Counted from the stretch's first letter, positions 8,568 to 17,985 are shown. The stretch is 64,000 bases of DNA from CAYNZV01 sp965217095 (GCA_965217095.1 OZ244235.1:4278001-4342000), one strand, 5' to 3'. The notes: generated by a model from the letters alone, not told the origin. Made by a program: numbers and translations.

Positions 8568-9395
8568 GTGCGCTACAATCTCGCAGACCTCCACATCCAT
8601 TCATTCTGTTCGGACGGCGTTCGCACCCCACGTCAGGCGGTGGAAGAGGCGGACGCCGCAGGGCTGCAGGCTCTCAGCCTGACTGACCACGACACCGTGG
8701 CCGGCATCGACGAAGCCAATCGCGCCGCTGACGATTTAAAAATAGAGGTGGTACCTGGTGCGGAACTGAGTGCTCACATCGGCGAACGCGAGGTTCATAT
8801 CCTCGCCTACTGTTTCGAGTGGAAGGATCCCCGACTGCTCGAACACGTCGGCGATCTGCACCAGAAAAGATATGAGCGCGGCGTCGCCATTGTGGAGCGC
8901 CTCAACCATTTGGGTATTGAGATGAAGCTGGATGAAGTGTTAAACACCGCCAACGGCTCTCCGCTGGGACGTCCGCACATAGCCGCCACAATGGTCGATA
9001 ACGGGGTCGTGACCAGCAAGGAAGAAGCGTTTGATCGTTTCCTGGGGGATCGCAGTCCGGCATTCGTACCAAAACCGCATATCGCCGCCGAAGGCGTCAT
9101 CGAACTGGTTCACAACGTGGGGGGCGTCGCCTTTCTCGCCCACCCCGGTCTGAGTCTTCAAGAGACGACCATCGTCGAACTGGTGGAGAGCGGGCTGGAC
9201 GGCATCGAGGTGTATCATCCCGGGCACCAACCGCCCCAAATCGACTACTACACCCAGCTCGTGCAGGATCACAACTTGCTGCAGACCGGCGGCTCGGATA
9301 GCCACGGAGAAGCTACGGGCACAAAAATCGGCGACTACGGAATCGGGTACGAAGCCGTCGAGGCCATGCGTCACCGGGCGGCGACCTACATTTGA
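8568..9395 (+). CDS. PHP-domain phosphoesterase (YciV/RNase AM-like)
   Basis: The 275-residue protein is a PHP-family metal-dependent phosphoesterase. It shows DLHIHSFCSDG with the metal-binding histidines at 9 and 11, TDHDT at 39-43, a conserved Glu66 in PGAELSA, FLAHPG in the middle and GGSDSHG near the end. The layout and length match the YciV group, whose E. coli member acts as a 3',5'-nucleoside bisphosphate phosphatase and 5'-to-3' exoribonuclease on short RNA; that function is inferred by family. The start is GTG. The gene stands alone between unrelated genes. Confidence 0.85.
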   Translation: MRYNLADLHIHSFCSDGVRTPRQAVEEADAAGLQALSLTDHDTVAGIDEANRAADDLKIEVVPGAELSAHIGEREVHILAYCFEWKDPRLLEHVGDLHQKRYERGVAIVERLNHLGIEMKLDEVLNTANGSPLGRPHIAATMVDNGVVTSKEEAFDRFLGDRSPAFVPKPHIAAEGVIELVHNVGGVAFLAHPGLSLQETTIVELVESGLDGIEVYHPGHQPPQIDYYTQLVQDHNLLQTGGSDSHGEATGTKIGDYGIGYEAVEAMRHRAATYI

Positions 9396-9440
9396 CCGCC
9401 CCCACTTCCCCTTTTCCACCCATCTTGTACATCTGATTTG

Positions 9441-11102
9441 ATGAGGGTTTTTCGCGGATCGCTGCGGTGCTGGTTGGCCGTCGCTATCCTCCTTCCAGCC
9501 GCATCAGGGGCCGCCGTTCCGTTGCGCTTCCACCAGCAGGATCCAGGACCATTGAGCGGCCTCATCGGCTCGGACATCGGCGACGTCAGATGGAGTGGCC
9601 GCTATCTATGGGTCGGAACGGAGAGCGGACTTGCCCGTCTGGAACTGGATCGAGCCAGCGGGCTGGACGGCGGCGACTGGGTAACCTTTACGGAGGCGAA
9701 CGGTCTCGGCCGCGGCGCAATAAGCGCGCTGGCAGCCTCCGGGGACACGGTCTGGATAGCAACCATCGCCGACACTGCGATCACCGGCTTGGGTCAGCAT
9801 CAGATGGGAACTGGACTCAGCTACTCCCTCGACGCCGGCGCATCATGGCGACACATATCGAATGAAGAGCTGTTCCAGCTGCCCGGTTTTAACCGGGAAT
9901 CGCCTATCGACAACGGCTGTTTCGGCCTCGATTTCGTAGGCGACACGGTGTGGGCCGCGTTCTTTTCGGGTTCCCTCGTGCGGTCGCCCGATGGGGGTCA
10001 GACCTGGGAACGAGCACTGCCCGGGGGCGGGGATGAGATCTACTACCAAGAAGACGAAACTGGCGCGGATGTAGTCCAGGCGCGCGCCGACAGCCTGCAG
10101 CGGGCTGGCGCCTCGACGGAATTGGTCGACGGAATGCGCGCCGAAGCCGACAGCCTGCGCAGTCTCCATCTTTTGCATCGGACGTTTGAAGTCCTCGCGT
10201 ACGGCGATACCGTTTGGGTCGGCACCTCCGGTGGCATCGCGCGAAGTTTCGACGGGGGAGAGACCTGGCGCAACCACAAGGTCCGTTTCGACCGCGACGA
10301 AAACCTGCTGCCGGCCCATCCAGGCGGCAACTGGGTCGTATCCCTGGAGCGCCAGATCACAGCAAGAGGTCAGTCCGTCATCTGGGCGGGTACTCGCGTG
10401 ACCGACGATCCGGCGCTCGGGCAGCGCAACACCATCAGTTTCAGTGCCGACAACGGGGAGAGTTGGCAGTCGGGTGCGCCGACCTATGCCTGGGGATTCG
10501 CCTTCACCGAGAATGGGGTTTGGGCCGGAACCGAGCGCGGCCTGCTGGCCAGCTTCGACGACGGGGAATCCTGGGACGAGGTTGAAGTGGAAGATGCCAC
10601 CACGCGGGAGACACTGCGAGGAACCTTCGTCGGCATGGCGGGCATAGAAGAGATTCTGTGGGTCGGTTCCGAGGTCGGGCTGGGACGGACCACCGACGAA
10701 GGCATTACCTGGCGCATCGTGAAATCCCCGATCAAGACGCTGACGCTCGACAGCGGGCAGTTCATCGGCAACGTCAACCTGCTCGACACCCTACATACCC
10801 TGGCGGGACGAGTGCGGTCGTATGCGGCGCCCAATCCGTTCGCCCCTTCCCAGGGCGAGCTCGCCCGCATCAACTACAGTATCGAAGCCGCGGCGCAGAT
10901 AAGTATCGAACTTTATGACTTCGCCAGCCGCCGGGTGCGGACGTTGTTGAGCAAGGAGTCTCGCAGCGGTCAAACCAACCATGGCGAGAACTGGGATGGG
11001 CGCGACGACGACGGCCGGATCGTCGGAAATGGGGTTTACTTTTACCGCATCGAACTCGCAAACGGAAAAACCTCATTCGGCAAGGTGGTTGTGCTAGATT
11101 GA
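9441..11102 (+). CDS. Secreted beta-propeller-like protein with FlgD/sorting-type C-terminal domain
   Basis: The protein has an N-terminal signal peptide (basic MRVFRG start, hydrophobic stretch, then SGAAVP). A central region carries repeated WVGT and DDGESW / DGGQTW motifs like BNR or Kelch-type propeller blades. The last 90 or so residues form a FlgD-Ig-like domain with YAAPNPFAPSQ, IELYDFASRRVR, WDGRDDDGRIVGNGVYFYRI and a final FGKVVVLD. Such tails are typical of surface or secreted proteins in FCB-group bacteria and resemble type IX sorting domains. A TTG at 9438 is also possible; I chose the ATG at 9441. It overlaps the next gene's frame, which encodes a PorV/PorQ-like barrel, so the two are probably cotranscribed. 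Confidence 0.75.
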   Translation: MRVFRGSLRCWLAVAILLPAASGAAVPLRFHQQDPGPLSGLIGSDIGDVRWSGRYLWVGTESGLARLELDRASGLDGGDWVTFTEANGLGRGAISALAASGDTVWIATIADTAITGLGQHQMGTGLSYSLDAGASWRHISNEELFQLPGFNRESPIDNGCFGLDFVGDTVWAAFFSGSLVRSPDGGQTWERALPGGGDEIYYQEDETGADVVQARADSLQRAGASTELVDGMRAEADSLRSLHLLHRTFEVLAYGDTVWVGTSGGIARSFDGGETWRNHKVRFDRDENLLPAHPGGNWVVSLERQITARGQSVIWAGTRVTDDPALGQRNTISFSADNGESWQSGAPTYAWGFAFTENGVWAGTERGLLASFDDGESWDEVEVEDATTRETLRGTFVGMAGIEEILWVGSEVGLGRTTDEGITWRIVKSPIKTLTLDSGQFIGNVNLLDTLHTLAGRVRSYAAPNPFAPSQGELARINYSIEAAAQISIELYDFASRRVRTLLSKESRSGQTNHGENWDGRDDDGRIVGNGVYFYRIELANGKTSFGKVVVLD

Positions 11103-11116
11103 TTGCAGCCGGGAAT

Positions 11117-12061
11117 ATGTGGAGTTGGCACGGTTGGTGGTTGGCCGCCTTGGTCCTTGGAAGCCTGCCAGGCAAAGGCATCGCGGCGGACTACGCCGCG
11201 GCGTTTTTGGAGGTTGGGGTAGGCCCGCGCGGGGTGGGCATGGGCAACGCCTTTGTGGCCGCAGCCGACGACGCCACGGCGTCGTACTGGAACCCGGCGG
11301 GGTTATTGCGGTCCAAGGGAAAAGGAATGATGACATCGGTCCAGCCCATGTCCCTGGATCGGCGGCAGAGCAGCTTCTCTGCCCGGCTCAACCTCCGGGG
11401 CGAGCTCGCCTTTGGATTCAGTTGGGTGCACGCTGGTGTCGGCAACGTGGTGGGTCGCTCTTCGAGCGGGATTCCGACCGGTGACATCGGTGACTCCCAG
11501 AACGCCTACCATGTCGCGGTGGCGCGCCGGCTGCATCCGCGGTTGACGGCAGGCGCCATTCTCAAGGTGCTCGAGCACGAGATAACGGTGCCGGGCCGCG
11601 GAGGCTCCAGCGGGCGCGGCCACGGATTCGATTTCGGCGTCCAGTTCCTTGCTCTCGAAAACACCTATCTCGGGGCGACGGCGAGAAACGTGAACTCCGA
11701 ACTTAGTTGGAAGGTGAAGCGAAGTAGCCAGCAGAGCACGACCACCGACGATCCCTTGCCCCGTGTTGTGACGGTTGGACTCGCTCACCAGCCGGCGGAG
11801 CGGGTGGTAGTCGCCGCCGACGTGCACCTGGGCAATGAAAGCTATCTGAACCTTGGCGCAGAGTGGGAAATCAGCCCGGTACTCACCGTGCGTGGCGGCC
11901 TGAGCCGTCTGCCCGGTAACGACACTGCCGTCGGATCCACCGCGGCTGGCTTGACTCTCCGACCCATGCGCACGAATTCGGTGCAATTCCACTACACCTA
12001 CGCCACCGACGAATTGGATGCTGGGGGCCGCACGGTAGCCGGCGTGGCTATCATCTTCTAG
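11117..12061 (+). CDS. PorV/PorQ family outer-membrane protein (first copy)
   Basis: The predicted 314-residue protein has a signal peptide. Directly after it comes the family signature FLEVGVGPRGVGMGNAFVAAADDATASYWNPAGL, seen here in two parts: the GxRxxGMGxA pattern and the WNPAGL motif. The rest alternates glycine and aromatic residues as in a 14-stranded FadL-like beta-barrel and ends in a hydrophobic strand with terminal phenylalanine. In type IX secretion systems PorV shuttles cargo to the attachment complex. In organisms without a full system the role of these homologues is unknown. The ATG at 11117 is preferred to an upstream TTG overlapping the previous gene. Confidence 0.8.
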   Translation: MWSWHGWWLAALVLGSLPGKGIAADYAAAFLEVGVGPRGVGMGNAFVAAADDATASYWNPAGLLRSKGKGMMTSVQPMSLDRRQSSFSARLNLRGELAFGFSWVHAGVGNVVGRSSSGIPTGDIGDSQNAYHVAVARRLHPRLTAGAILKVLEHEITVPGRGGSSGRGHGFDFGVQFLALENTYLGATARNVNSELSWKVKRSSQQSTTTDDPLPRVVTVGLAHQPAERVVVAADVHLGNESYLNLGAEWEISPVLTVRGGLSRLPGNDTAVGSTAAGLTLRPMRTNSVQFHYTYATDELDAGGRTVAGVAIIF

Positions 12062-12230
12062 AGTGCCCGTGTCGGAAGTAGGCTTGTAAAATGAAGGTGT
12101 CGAGGCAGCCTGGCGTGCAAGGCGCGCGATCGAGACGAATTCGTGAAGTACAAGTGAGGCCAACGCCGCAGGTCGGGATGAGTCGGCGACTAAATACAGG
12201 CATACTTGGGACACAGGGCATCAGGGTCCG

Positions 12231-13172
12231 GTGAAACCGAGAACTAGAGGCCGTCCATTGCGAAGGAATGCAGCCACACGCACGGAGGGGCGACGCTGGG
12301 GTGGACGGTGTTTGGTCGGAGCTGCCCTGGTTTGCTGCTGGAGCGGGATGGCAGACGCCGCCGGCTTGCCGTTTTTGCGGCTCAGCTCCGGTGCCCGCGG
12401 CAGCGCGCTGGGAGAAGCCGTAACCGCGCTCACCGACCTCGAGGCGATGTCGTACAATCCGGCCGCGCTGACCGCTGCGGAATCCCATAGTGCCAGCATC
12501 GGCCACAGCGAATGGATTCAGGACATTCGTCACCAATATCTCGCTTTTGTTGCGCCCATGGGGCCGGGAACTATCGCGTTGACCGGCGCCTTTTTTCAGG
12601 CCGACGGATTGGAACGCCGAACCGGCCCATCCACCCTGCCCCTGGGAGAGTTTGGTGTATACAACAGCGTGGTCGGGGTCGGATATGCCCGCGACTGGCG
12701 TCCTAACCTGCGCCTGGGAGTGGATGTCAAGATGGTGCGGCAGACCATATTCACGAATACCGCCGACGGGGTAGCCGCTGACTTGGGTGCGCTCTATCGC
12801 ATCAATCCCGACATTCGAATCGCCGGAGCGGTGCGTAACCTGGGCGCCATGGGCAAGCTGGTTTCGGAGTCTACCGATTTACCCGTCGAAGCCAGGATCG
12901 GAACCGCCTATCGGGGACCCGGGCAGCTGTTGGTGGTGGTCGATCTGCAGAGCGTCCGCGACACCGGAACCTCGCTCCATGTGGGAACGGAGTACGCCAT
13001 TCGACGCCGGCTCGCCCTGAGGGCGGGCTACCAGACGACGGACAGTCGGGATTTGTCGCTTGGACTGGGCGTCAACTCCGGCTCCTGGGCATTCGACTAC
13101 GCCTTTGTCCCGTTTGCGTCCGGCCTTGGGGATGCGCACAGGGTGGCGGTTAGGTTCCGCGGCTCGCGGTGA
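12231..13172 (+). CDS. PorV/PorQ family outer-membrane protein (second copy)
   Basis: This 313-residue protein is a divergent paralogue of the preceding barrel. After a GTG start and an N-terminal signal region with a basic n-region comes FLRLSSGARGSALGEAVTALTDLEAMSYNPAAL, recognisable by RGSALGEA and YNPAAL in place of GMGxA and WNPAGL. Further on are typical barrel segments such as RLGVDVKMV, AGAVRNLGAMG and LRAGYQTTDSRDLSLGLGV. An outer-membrane location is inferred. The 169 bases between the two barrel genes contain no further gene that I can support. The conserved order sorting-domain protein, barrel, barrel suggests a shared job in surface display. Confidence 0.78.
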   Translation: MKPRTRGRPLRRNAATRTEGRRWGGRCLVGAALVCCWSGMADAAGLPFLRLSSGARGSALGEAVTALTDLEAMSYNPAALTAAESHSASIGHSEWIQDIRHQYLAFVAPMGPGTIALTGAFFQADGLERRTGPSTLPLGEFGVYNSVVGVGYARDWRPNLRLGVDVKMVRQTIFTNTADGVAADLGALYRINPDIRIAGAVRNLGAMGKLVSESTDLPVEARIGTAYRGPGQLLVVVDLQSVRDTGTSLHVGTEYAIRRRLALRAGYQTTDSRDLSLGLGVNSGSWAFDYAFVPFASGLGDAHRVAVRFRGSR

Positions 13173-13194
13173 ATCTGGATCAGGTGCGATTCGC

Positions 13195-14172
13195 ATGAAC
13201 GTTTGGCGCAAGGAGTTGCCATCGGAATCTCCCACCCCTGTCCTGCGGGCACCGATACGACCGTTGCTAGCCGGGCATCGACACGGCTCGCACGAAACGG
13301 CCGAAACCCCGGCGTGGAAACATCTCGTCCTGTTCGTTCTTACCTTGCTTTCGATGGCTACCGCCGGTGCCATGCAGCAAGGGGTAAATCCGCTCAGCAG
13401 TATCTCGAGCATCGTGCATCTGGTAGACGGCATACCTTTTGCGGCGACGCTGCTGGGAATCCTAGCCGTGCACGAATTTGGCCACTACTTTGCCGCTCGC
13501 CGTTGGGGCGTCAAGGCCTCCTTGCCCTACTTCTTGCCCCTGCCCTACATATCAATCCTCGGCACGCTGGGGGCCGTGATCAGAATCCGCTCACCCATCC
13601 CACACAAACGCGCCCTTATGGATATTGGCGCCTCTGGCCCTCTAGCCGGGCTGGCCGTTGCCGTGGTAGCATGCGCCGTCGGACTGGCACATTCCTCCGT
13701 CGTGGACGCCGACTATTTTCAATGGCGGCCGGTGCAGCTGGGAGCCCCGCTGTTGTTTCAGGGCATCTACTCCTTGTTGTTACCCGAAGTCGCCCCAAAC
13801 CAACTGGTATTGCTCAGTCCCATCGCTTTTGCCGGATGGGTCGGCCTCTTCATAACCGCACTCAACCTGTTGCCGGTCGGTCAGTTAGATGGTGGGCACA
13901 TCGCCTACGCACTGTTCGGCCGGTGGTTCCGCTATCTCGCCCGCGCCACCTTCGTTTGCTTGCTGGGTATGAGCAGCTACAATATTTTACAGTGGGGCTG
14001 GGCACAGTCGCCCGTTTGGCTGGTGTTGGCGTTGATTCTGATCGTGCTGGGAACGGATCATCCCCCACCCCGCGATCCCGTTCCGACTCTGGGACCGGGG
14101 CGCAAGATCGTGGGCATCGTGTGTTTGGCGGCGTTCGCCGCCTGTTTCACTCCCCTTCCGTTTCGCCTGTAA
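13195..14172 (+). CDS. Site-2 protease family zinc metalloprotease (M50)
   Basis: The 325-residue multi-pass membrane protein has the intramembrane zinc motif HEFGH at residues 93-97 and a second-ligand motif NLLPVGQLDGGH in the last third. Together they define M50 site-2 proteases, which cut transmembrane anchors within the bilayer. There is no PDZ domain, so it is not RseP-like; it resembles compact homologues with a soluble N-terminus of about 40 residues. The frame is open from 13060, but the ATG at 13195 follows the end of the barrel gene by 22 bases and gives a sensible N-terminus. Its substrate is unknown. Confidence 0.88.
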   Translation: MNVWRKELPSESPTPVLRAPIRPLLAGHRHGSHETAETPAWKHLVLFVLTLLSMATAGAMQQGVNPLSSISSIVHLVDGIPFAATLLGILAVHEFGHYFAARRWGVKASLPYFLPLPYISILGTLGAVIRIRSPIPHKRALMDIGASGPLAGLAVAVVACAVGLAHSSVVDADYFQWRPVQLGAPLLFQGIYSLLLPEVAPNQLVLLSPIAFAGWVGLFITALNLLPVGQLDGGHIAYALFGRWFRYLARATFVCLLGMSSYNILQWGWAQSPVWLVLALILIVLGTDHPPPRDPVPTLGPGRKIVGIVCLAAFAACFTPLPFRL

Positions 14173-14175
14173 CTC

Positions 14176-14910
14176 GTGCGGGCCACCTGTTTCGCACTTA
14201 CGGCGTTTTTATGTTTGAAAACCGCTGGCTGCGGATTGGACGACGGCGCGCAGGTTTCCTGCCGCTGTACCGATGAAACGAATCTGGCCGACTTTCCCGA
14301 TTGTGTCGCCGGGACTCGACCCACACCCGACAACCCGTTCACCACCCAATTGCCCGACTGCCCTAGTGGGCAGCTCCTCATTCTGGCCGAGCCGACTCGG
14401 CCAGAGTTTGTCCTGGAGAATCTACGGACCGTGTTTGAAGCGCGTCCCCAGACACGCAATGTGAACCAGTATATGGATCAACTGGCAGAGAATTTCACCT
14501 TCGTTCCGGATGCGGATGACATTGTCCTGCACCCCGAAGTCTACGACACCGGCACGGACACCCTGTGGAATCGGGAGCGGGAGCGGCGCTTCGCGCGAGC
14601 GATTCTGGACCCACTGGTGGTGCAAACCGTGCGTTTTCGGCGGTGGTACCAATCCTCTCGGGACGAACGCATCATCTCAGACGACGGCCTGCGACAAAGT
14701 TATATCTTTCCCTATGAGGTGGACTTCGACAGGGTACCCGACGAGAGTGGCGCAACCGAGATGTTCACCATTGCAGGTCGCGCCGAGATCAGTTGCGTCA
14801 CGCCGACGCTGCAAAATCCGGTCTGGACGGTAGAGGAATGGATAGACCTGCGCGATGCAGAAAGCGTCCACCGTTCGTGGGGAGAGATCAGGGCTGAGTT
14901 TTTCCGATGA
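14176..14910 (+). CDS. Hypothetical lipoprotein
   Basis: A GTG start three bases after the protease stop opens a 244-residue frame. The first 19 residues are a hydrophobic signal ending in TAGC, a passable lipobox, followed by a cysteine-rich stretch (GLDDGAQVSCRC). The mature part is a soluble mixed alpha/beta domain with NVNQYMDQLAENFTFVPD and a C-terminal WTVEEWIDLRD-WGEIRAEF pattern, reminiscent of NTF2/SnoaL-like domains in lipoproteins of related uncultured bacteria. I do not recognise a specific family. It is followed after seven bases by another lipoprotein of the same general design. Confidence 0.6.
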   Translation: MRATCFALTAFLCLKTAGCGLDDGAQVSCRCTDETNLADFPDCVAGTRPTPDNPFTTQLPDCPSGQLLILAEPTRPEFVLENLRTVFEARPQTRNVNQYMDQLAENFTFVPDADDIVLHPEVYDTGTDTLWNRERERRFARAILDPLVVQTVRFRRWYQSSRDERIISDDGLRQSYIFPYEVDFDRVPDESGATEMFTIAGRAEISCVTPTLQNPVWTVEEWIDLRDAESVHRSWGEIRAEFFR

Positions 14911-14917
14911 ACAGCGA

Positions 14918-15604
14918 ATGAGCTATAGGCGAAAAATGCTTCTGACCTTCTCCGGAGTCGTGCTGCTGGCGGCCTGCTCCAACCCGTTTGCGCCGGAGAA
15001 ACGGACCCCAGAAGGCACGACACAACAACCGGCGCCCCCCGCCGAGACCCCCCAACTCTTGATCGACAATCTGCATCGAGCCATGCGCGATCGCGACAAG
15101 GATCTCTACGAAACCTTGCTCGACGAGCGGTTCTGGTTTACCGAAGACAACTGCCAAGGCGACCTTGTGCTAGCCAATGGCAAGGAAGAGGAATTGGAGA
15201 TCATGGGGGGTAGTCGGGATAGCGATCGGCCGGGCATATTTCAGATTTTTCGCACCTTCGAATTCGATTTTCAGACCATCGCCCGCTCGCGGGAGCTCGG
15301 TAGCGAGTACCCAAAGGCGTTCGAGGACGATCCGGACGGCCACCCCGACGAAGACTGGGATGTGTTCAGAGGCCGCGTGCAGATGTTGATTCTGGATGAG
15401 GGTGGCGATGGCTTTCGCGTTGACCAGATCATGACCTATAAGTTGCGACCCGATGATGCGGGAATCTGGCGCATGATTCGTTGGATCGATGACCCTCTCA
15501 GCGGAGACTGCGGCGGACCGGCGCGCAAAGAGATCACCGAGTTGATCCCCTGGGCGTTCGAGAAACGAGGGTTTCTGGCGCCGATTAGTAGCGCACACAT
15601 TTAG
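14918..15604 (+). CDS. Hypothetical lipoprotein, related in design to its upstream neighbour
   Basis: The preferred ATG at 14918 gives a 228-residue protein with a textbook lipoprotein signal: MSYRRKMLL, a hydrophobic stretch and the lipobox LLAAC. A proline-rich linker follows, then a domain with LIDNLHRAMRDRDKDLYETLLDERFWF that fits an NTF2-like cone fold, ending with WRMIRWIDDP. Its neighbour at 14176 has a comparable order of elements (LxxNLRxxxxxR, then xxNFTF or RFWFT, then a W-rich end), so the pair may be distant paralogues. The frame is open from 14855 inside the previous gene, but the lipobox fixes the start. Function is unknown; an envelope location is likely. Confidence 0.65.
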   Translation: MSYRRKMLLTFSGVVLLAACSNPFAPEKRTPEGTTQQPAPPAETPQLLIDNLHRAMRDRDKDLYETLLDERFWFTEDNCQGDLVLANGKEEELEIMGGSRDSDRPGIFQIFRTFEFDFQTIARSRELGSEYPKAFEDDPDGHPDEDWDVFRGRVQMLILDEGGDGFRVDQIMTYKLRPDDAGIWRMIRWIDDPLSGDCGGPARKEITELIPWAFEKRGFLAPISSAHI

Positions 15605-15708
15605 CATACGCAAGGACCCCCCGGGTCCCGGCTTCCCAGGTGACTCGCTGTTGCACCTGGTCCTCACGCCCCTTAGATCCGACCAGCGACTTGGCTAAAC
15701 GCGCAAAA

Positions 15709-16854
15709 ATGGCACGCCGGCAGCGGCGTCCGTTGTGGCATCTCGCACTCACTGCGGTGCTGGTTTGCGGCGCTGTAGCGGCGGCCCTCTACCTGCATTG
15801 GGAGGCAGAGTTCCGCGAGGATACGGCAGCCTCGCAGACCCTCGATGCCCGCCGAGCAAACGAGAATGCCGCGGCGTTGGGCGAGCGGATAGCGGCGGAG
15901 TTGGGAGAATCGCTGGAGGAATTGGGCATCGGTGCCGACCTCGTGGAAAGGCGCGCCGATCCGCAGCCCCCCTCCAGCGCTCGTTACCAATTCCGCGTTC
16001 GCGTACCCGGCGACCTGCCGCTGGCTACGGTGAATCTGCAGATCACTCGCCTGGTGCGCGAGCACGGGGGATTGATTTTGCGCGCGGTTGAATACGAGCG
16101 AACCGGGAGGATGCAACTTCATTGTGGCCTCGATACCATCGAAACCGCCACCATAGAACTGCTCAAGTCCAAGTCCCTTCTGCGCCGAGCCGGAAAGATC
16201 GCCATCGTAATCGACGATTTCGGACATACGAGCCAGCGACTGGTAAAGCGATTTTGTCAGCTGCCCTTTCCCCTCACCTTGGCGGTGTTGCCCAACGAAG
16301 GTCAGGCGGACGTTATCGCAGAAAGAGCTCTGGCCACAGGGCATGAGGTGTTGGTTCATCTGCCCATGGAGCCGGACGGGTACCCGGAAATCGATCCTGG
16401 GCCCGACGCAGTCATGGTGGACCAGGACGCCGATGAGATTCGCTGGCACGTGCGGCGGGCGATCGACCGTGTTCCCGGCGCCGTCGGCCTGAACAACCAC
16501 ATGGGGTCCCGGGCGACCGCCGATGCCCGCGTTATGGGGTTGGTGTTGGAAGAGGTGTCGCGCCATCCGTTGTTTTTTCTCGACAGCCGCACGACCCCCG
16601 AGTCGCAGGGATGGAAAATGGCGCAGGAGGCAGGCATTCCCTCCGTTCAACGGGATCTTTTTATAGATCCCCTTGAGGAAGTTACGTCGGTGGAAGAGAA
16701 CCTGTGGGAGTTGGCGGAGTTGGCCGCCAGAAACGGACATGCCGTGGGTGTAGGCCACGACCGGCAACAGACCTTGAGCGCGCTGGAGTACGTCCTTCCG
16801 CGGTTGGAGCGCAGGGGCTTCCGGTTCGTCCCCGTTTCCCATCTGGCGCGGTGA
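15709..16854 (+). CDS. Divergent polysaccharide deacetylase (YibQ family)
   Basis: The protein of about 381 residues has a single N-terminal membrane helix after a basic start (MARRQRRP), a periplasmic spacer, and then the divergent polysaccharide deacetylase domain. Its hallmarks are IAIVIDDFG, FPLTLAVLPNE, HEVLVHLPMEP, GLNNHMGSRAT and FFLDSRTTP. Family members are periplasmic; the E. coli homologue YibQ is linked to envelope biology but its substrate is unsettled. I chose the ATG at 15709 over an upstream in-frame ATG at 15640, which would add 23 unlikely residues. It is followed directly by tgt. Confidence 0.85.
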   Translation: MARRQRRPLWHLALTAVLVCGAVAAALYLHWEAEFREDTAASQTLDARRANENAAALGERIAAELGESLEELGIGADLVERRADPQPPSSARYQFRVRVPGDLPLATVNLQITRLVREHGGLILRAVEYERTGRMQLHCGLDTIETATIELLKSKSLLRRAGKIAIVIDDFGHTSQRLVKRFCQLPFPLTLAVLPNEGQADVIAERALATGHEVLVHLPMEPDGYPEIDPGPDAVMVDQDADEIRWHVRRAIDRVPGAVGLNNHMGSRATADARVMGLVLEEVSRHPLFFLDSRTTPESQGWKMAQEAGIPSVQRDLFIDPLEEVTSVEENLWELAELAARNGHAVGVGHDRQQTLSALEYVLPRLERRGFRFVPVSHLAR

Positions 16855-16863
16855 GCACCGGCT

Positions 16864-17985
16864 GTGGATTTTACCATCGTCGCCAGTGACCCTCAAACCG
16901 GTGCTCGTGCCGGACTCCTCAAGACCGCGCGGGGCGAGATTGAAACACCGGTTTTCATGCCCGTCGGCACCCAGGCGACGGTGAAGACTCTTTCCCAGCA
17001 GGATTTGGAGTCCCTGGGGGCGAAGATCATACTGGGCAACACCTACCACCTCTACTTGCGCCCCGGATACCAGCTCGTGGCCCGGGCGGGTGGGCTGCAC
17101 CGGTTCATGAGCTGGAGTGGTTCCATGTTGACCGACAGCGGCGGATTTCAGGTTTTTAGCCTCGCCGATCTCAACGAGGTCACCGAGGAAGGGGTACGGT
17201 TCCAGTCCCATCTGGATGGCTCCAGCCATCTCTTCACCCCCGAGTTGGTGATGGATATCCAGCGGGGTCTGGGTGGTGACATCGTCATGGCTTTCGACGA
17301 ATGTACCGCGTATCCGTGCACTGAAGAGCAAGCCGGCCGGTCGATGGAGATGACCCTGCGTTGGACCGAGAGATGCGTCAGGCGGTTCGGCGAGGGTGAG
17401 CGCCCTCGCAAGCCGCAAGCACTGTTTGGCATTGTACAGGGAAGCGTGTACCCCGCGCTGCGCGCCCGCTGCGCCCGCGAGCTGGCGGCGCTGCAGCTGC
17501 CGGGGTACGCCATAGGTGGTCTGGCCGTGGGAGAACCGCGGCGGAGCATGTTTGAGATGATCGATGCGACCCTGCCCCACCTTCCCAGCGGCACGCCGCG
17601 CTATCTGATGGGAGTGGGTCTGCCCAACGATCTGGTTGAAGCCGTGGCCGCCGGCATCGACATGTTTGACTGCGTCCTTCCGACCCGCAACGCGCGCAAC
17701 GGCACCGCCTTTACCCGTCGCGGGCGTCTCCGCCTGAAGAACGCCGACCTCGCCGAGGATGGAAGCGCCCTGGATCCAAGCTGTTCGTGTCCCACCTGCC
17801 AGAACTATAGCCGCGCCTACATCCGGCATCTCTTTCAAACAAACGAAATGTTGGGTATGCGTTTGGCGACGGTGCACAATCTTCACTTTTATCTGGAATT
17901 GATGCGACAGATGCGTGCCGCGATCGTCGACGGGCGGCATCACAGCTGGCAGGAGGAGTTTCTCTCCACTTACGAGATCGATTGA
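16864..17985 (+). CDS. tgt: tRNA-guanine transglycosylase
   Basis: The 373-residue enzyme exchanges guanine 34 of GUN anticodon tRNAs for preQ1, the first committed insertion step of queuosine formation. It has ETPVFMPVGTQATVK near the N-terminus, DSGGFQVFSL with the catalytic-site aspartate, MAFDECT, YAIGGLAVGEP and MFDCVLPTRNARNGTAFT containing the nucleophilic aspartate. The zinc site follows as CSCPTCxxY with a downstream histidine in the HNLHFY segment. The start is GTG. The next gene is yajC, a very common tgt-yajC order. Confidence 0.96.
   Translation: MDFTIVASDPQTGARAGLLKTARGEIETPVFMPVGTQATVKTLSQQDLESLGAKIILGNTYHLYLRPGYQLVARAGGLHRFMSWSGSMLTDSGGFQVFSLADLNEVTEEGVRFQSHLDGSSHLFTPELVMDIQRGLGGDIVMAFDECTAYPCTEEQAGRSMEMTLRWTERCVRRFGEGERPRKPQALFGIVQGSVYPALRARCARELAALQLPGYAIGGLAVGEPRRSMFEMIDATLPHLPSGTPRYLMGVGLPNDLVEAVAAGIDMFDCVLPTRNARNGTAFTRRGRLRLKNADLAEDGSALDPSCSCPTCQNYSRAYIRHLFQTNEMLGMRLATVHNLHFYLELMRQMRAAIVDGRHHSWQEEFLSTYEID

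Noticed and set aside
15615..15640. A short GC hairpin (GGACCC with GGGTCC) after the lipoprotein genes as a terminator.
   Set aside because: There is no T-run after it on either strand, and the stem is short.
15673..17943. A 756-codon open frame on the minus strand opposite the YibQ-like gene and tgt.
   Set aside because: It mirrors two confidently identified genes, and the translated sequence has shadow-like composition without motifs.
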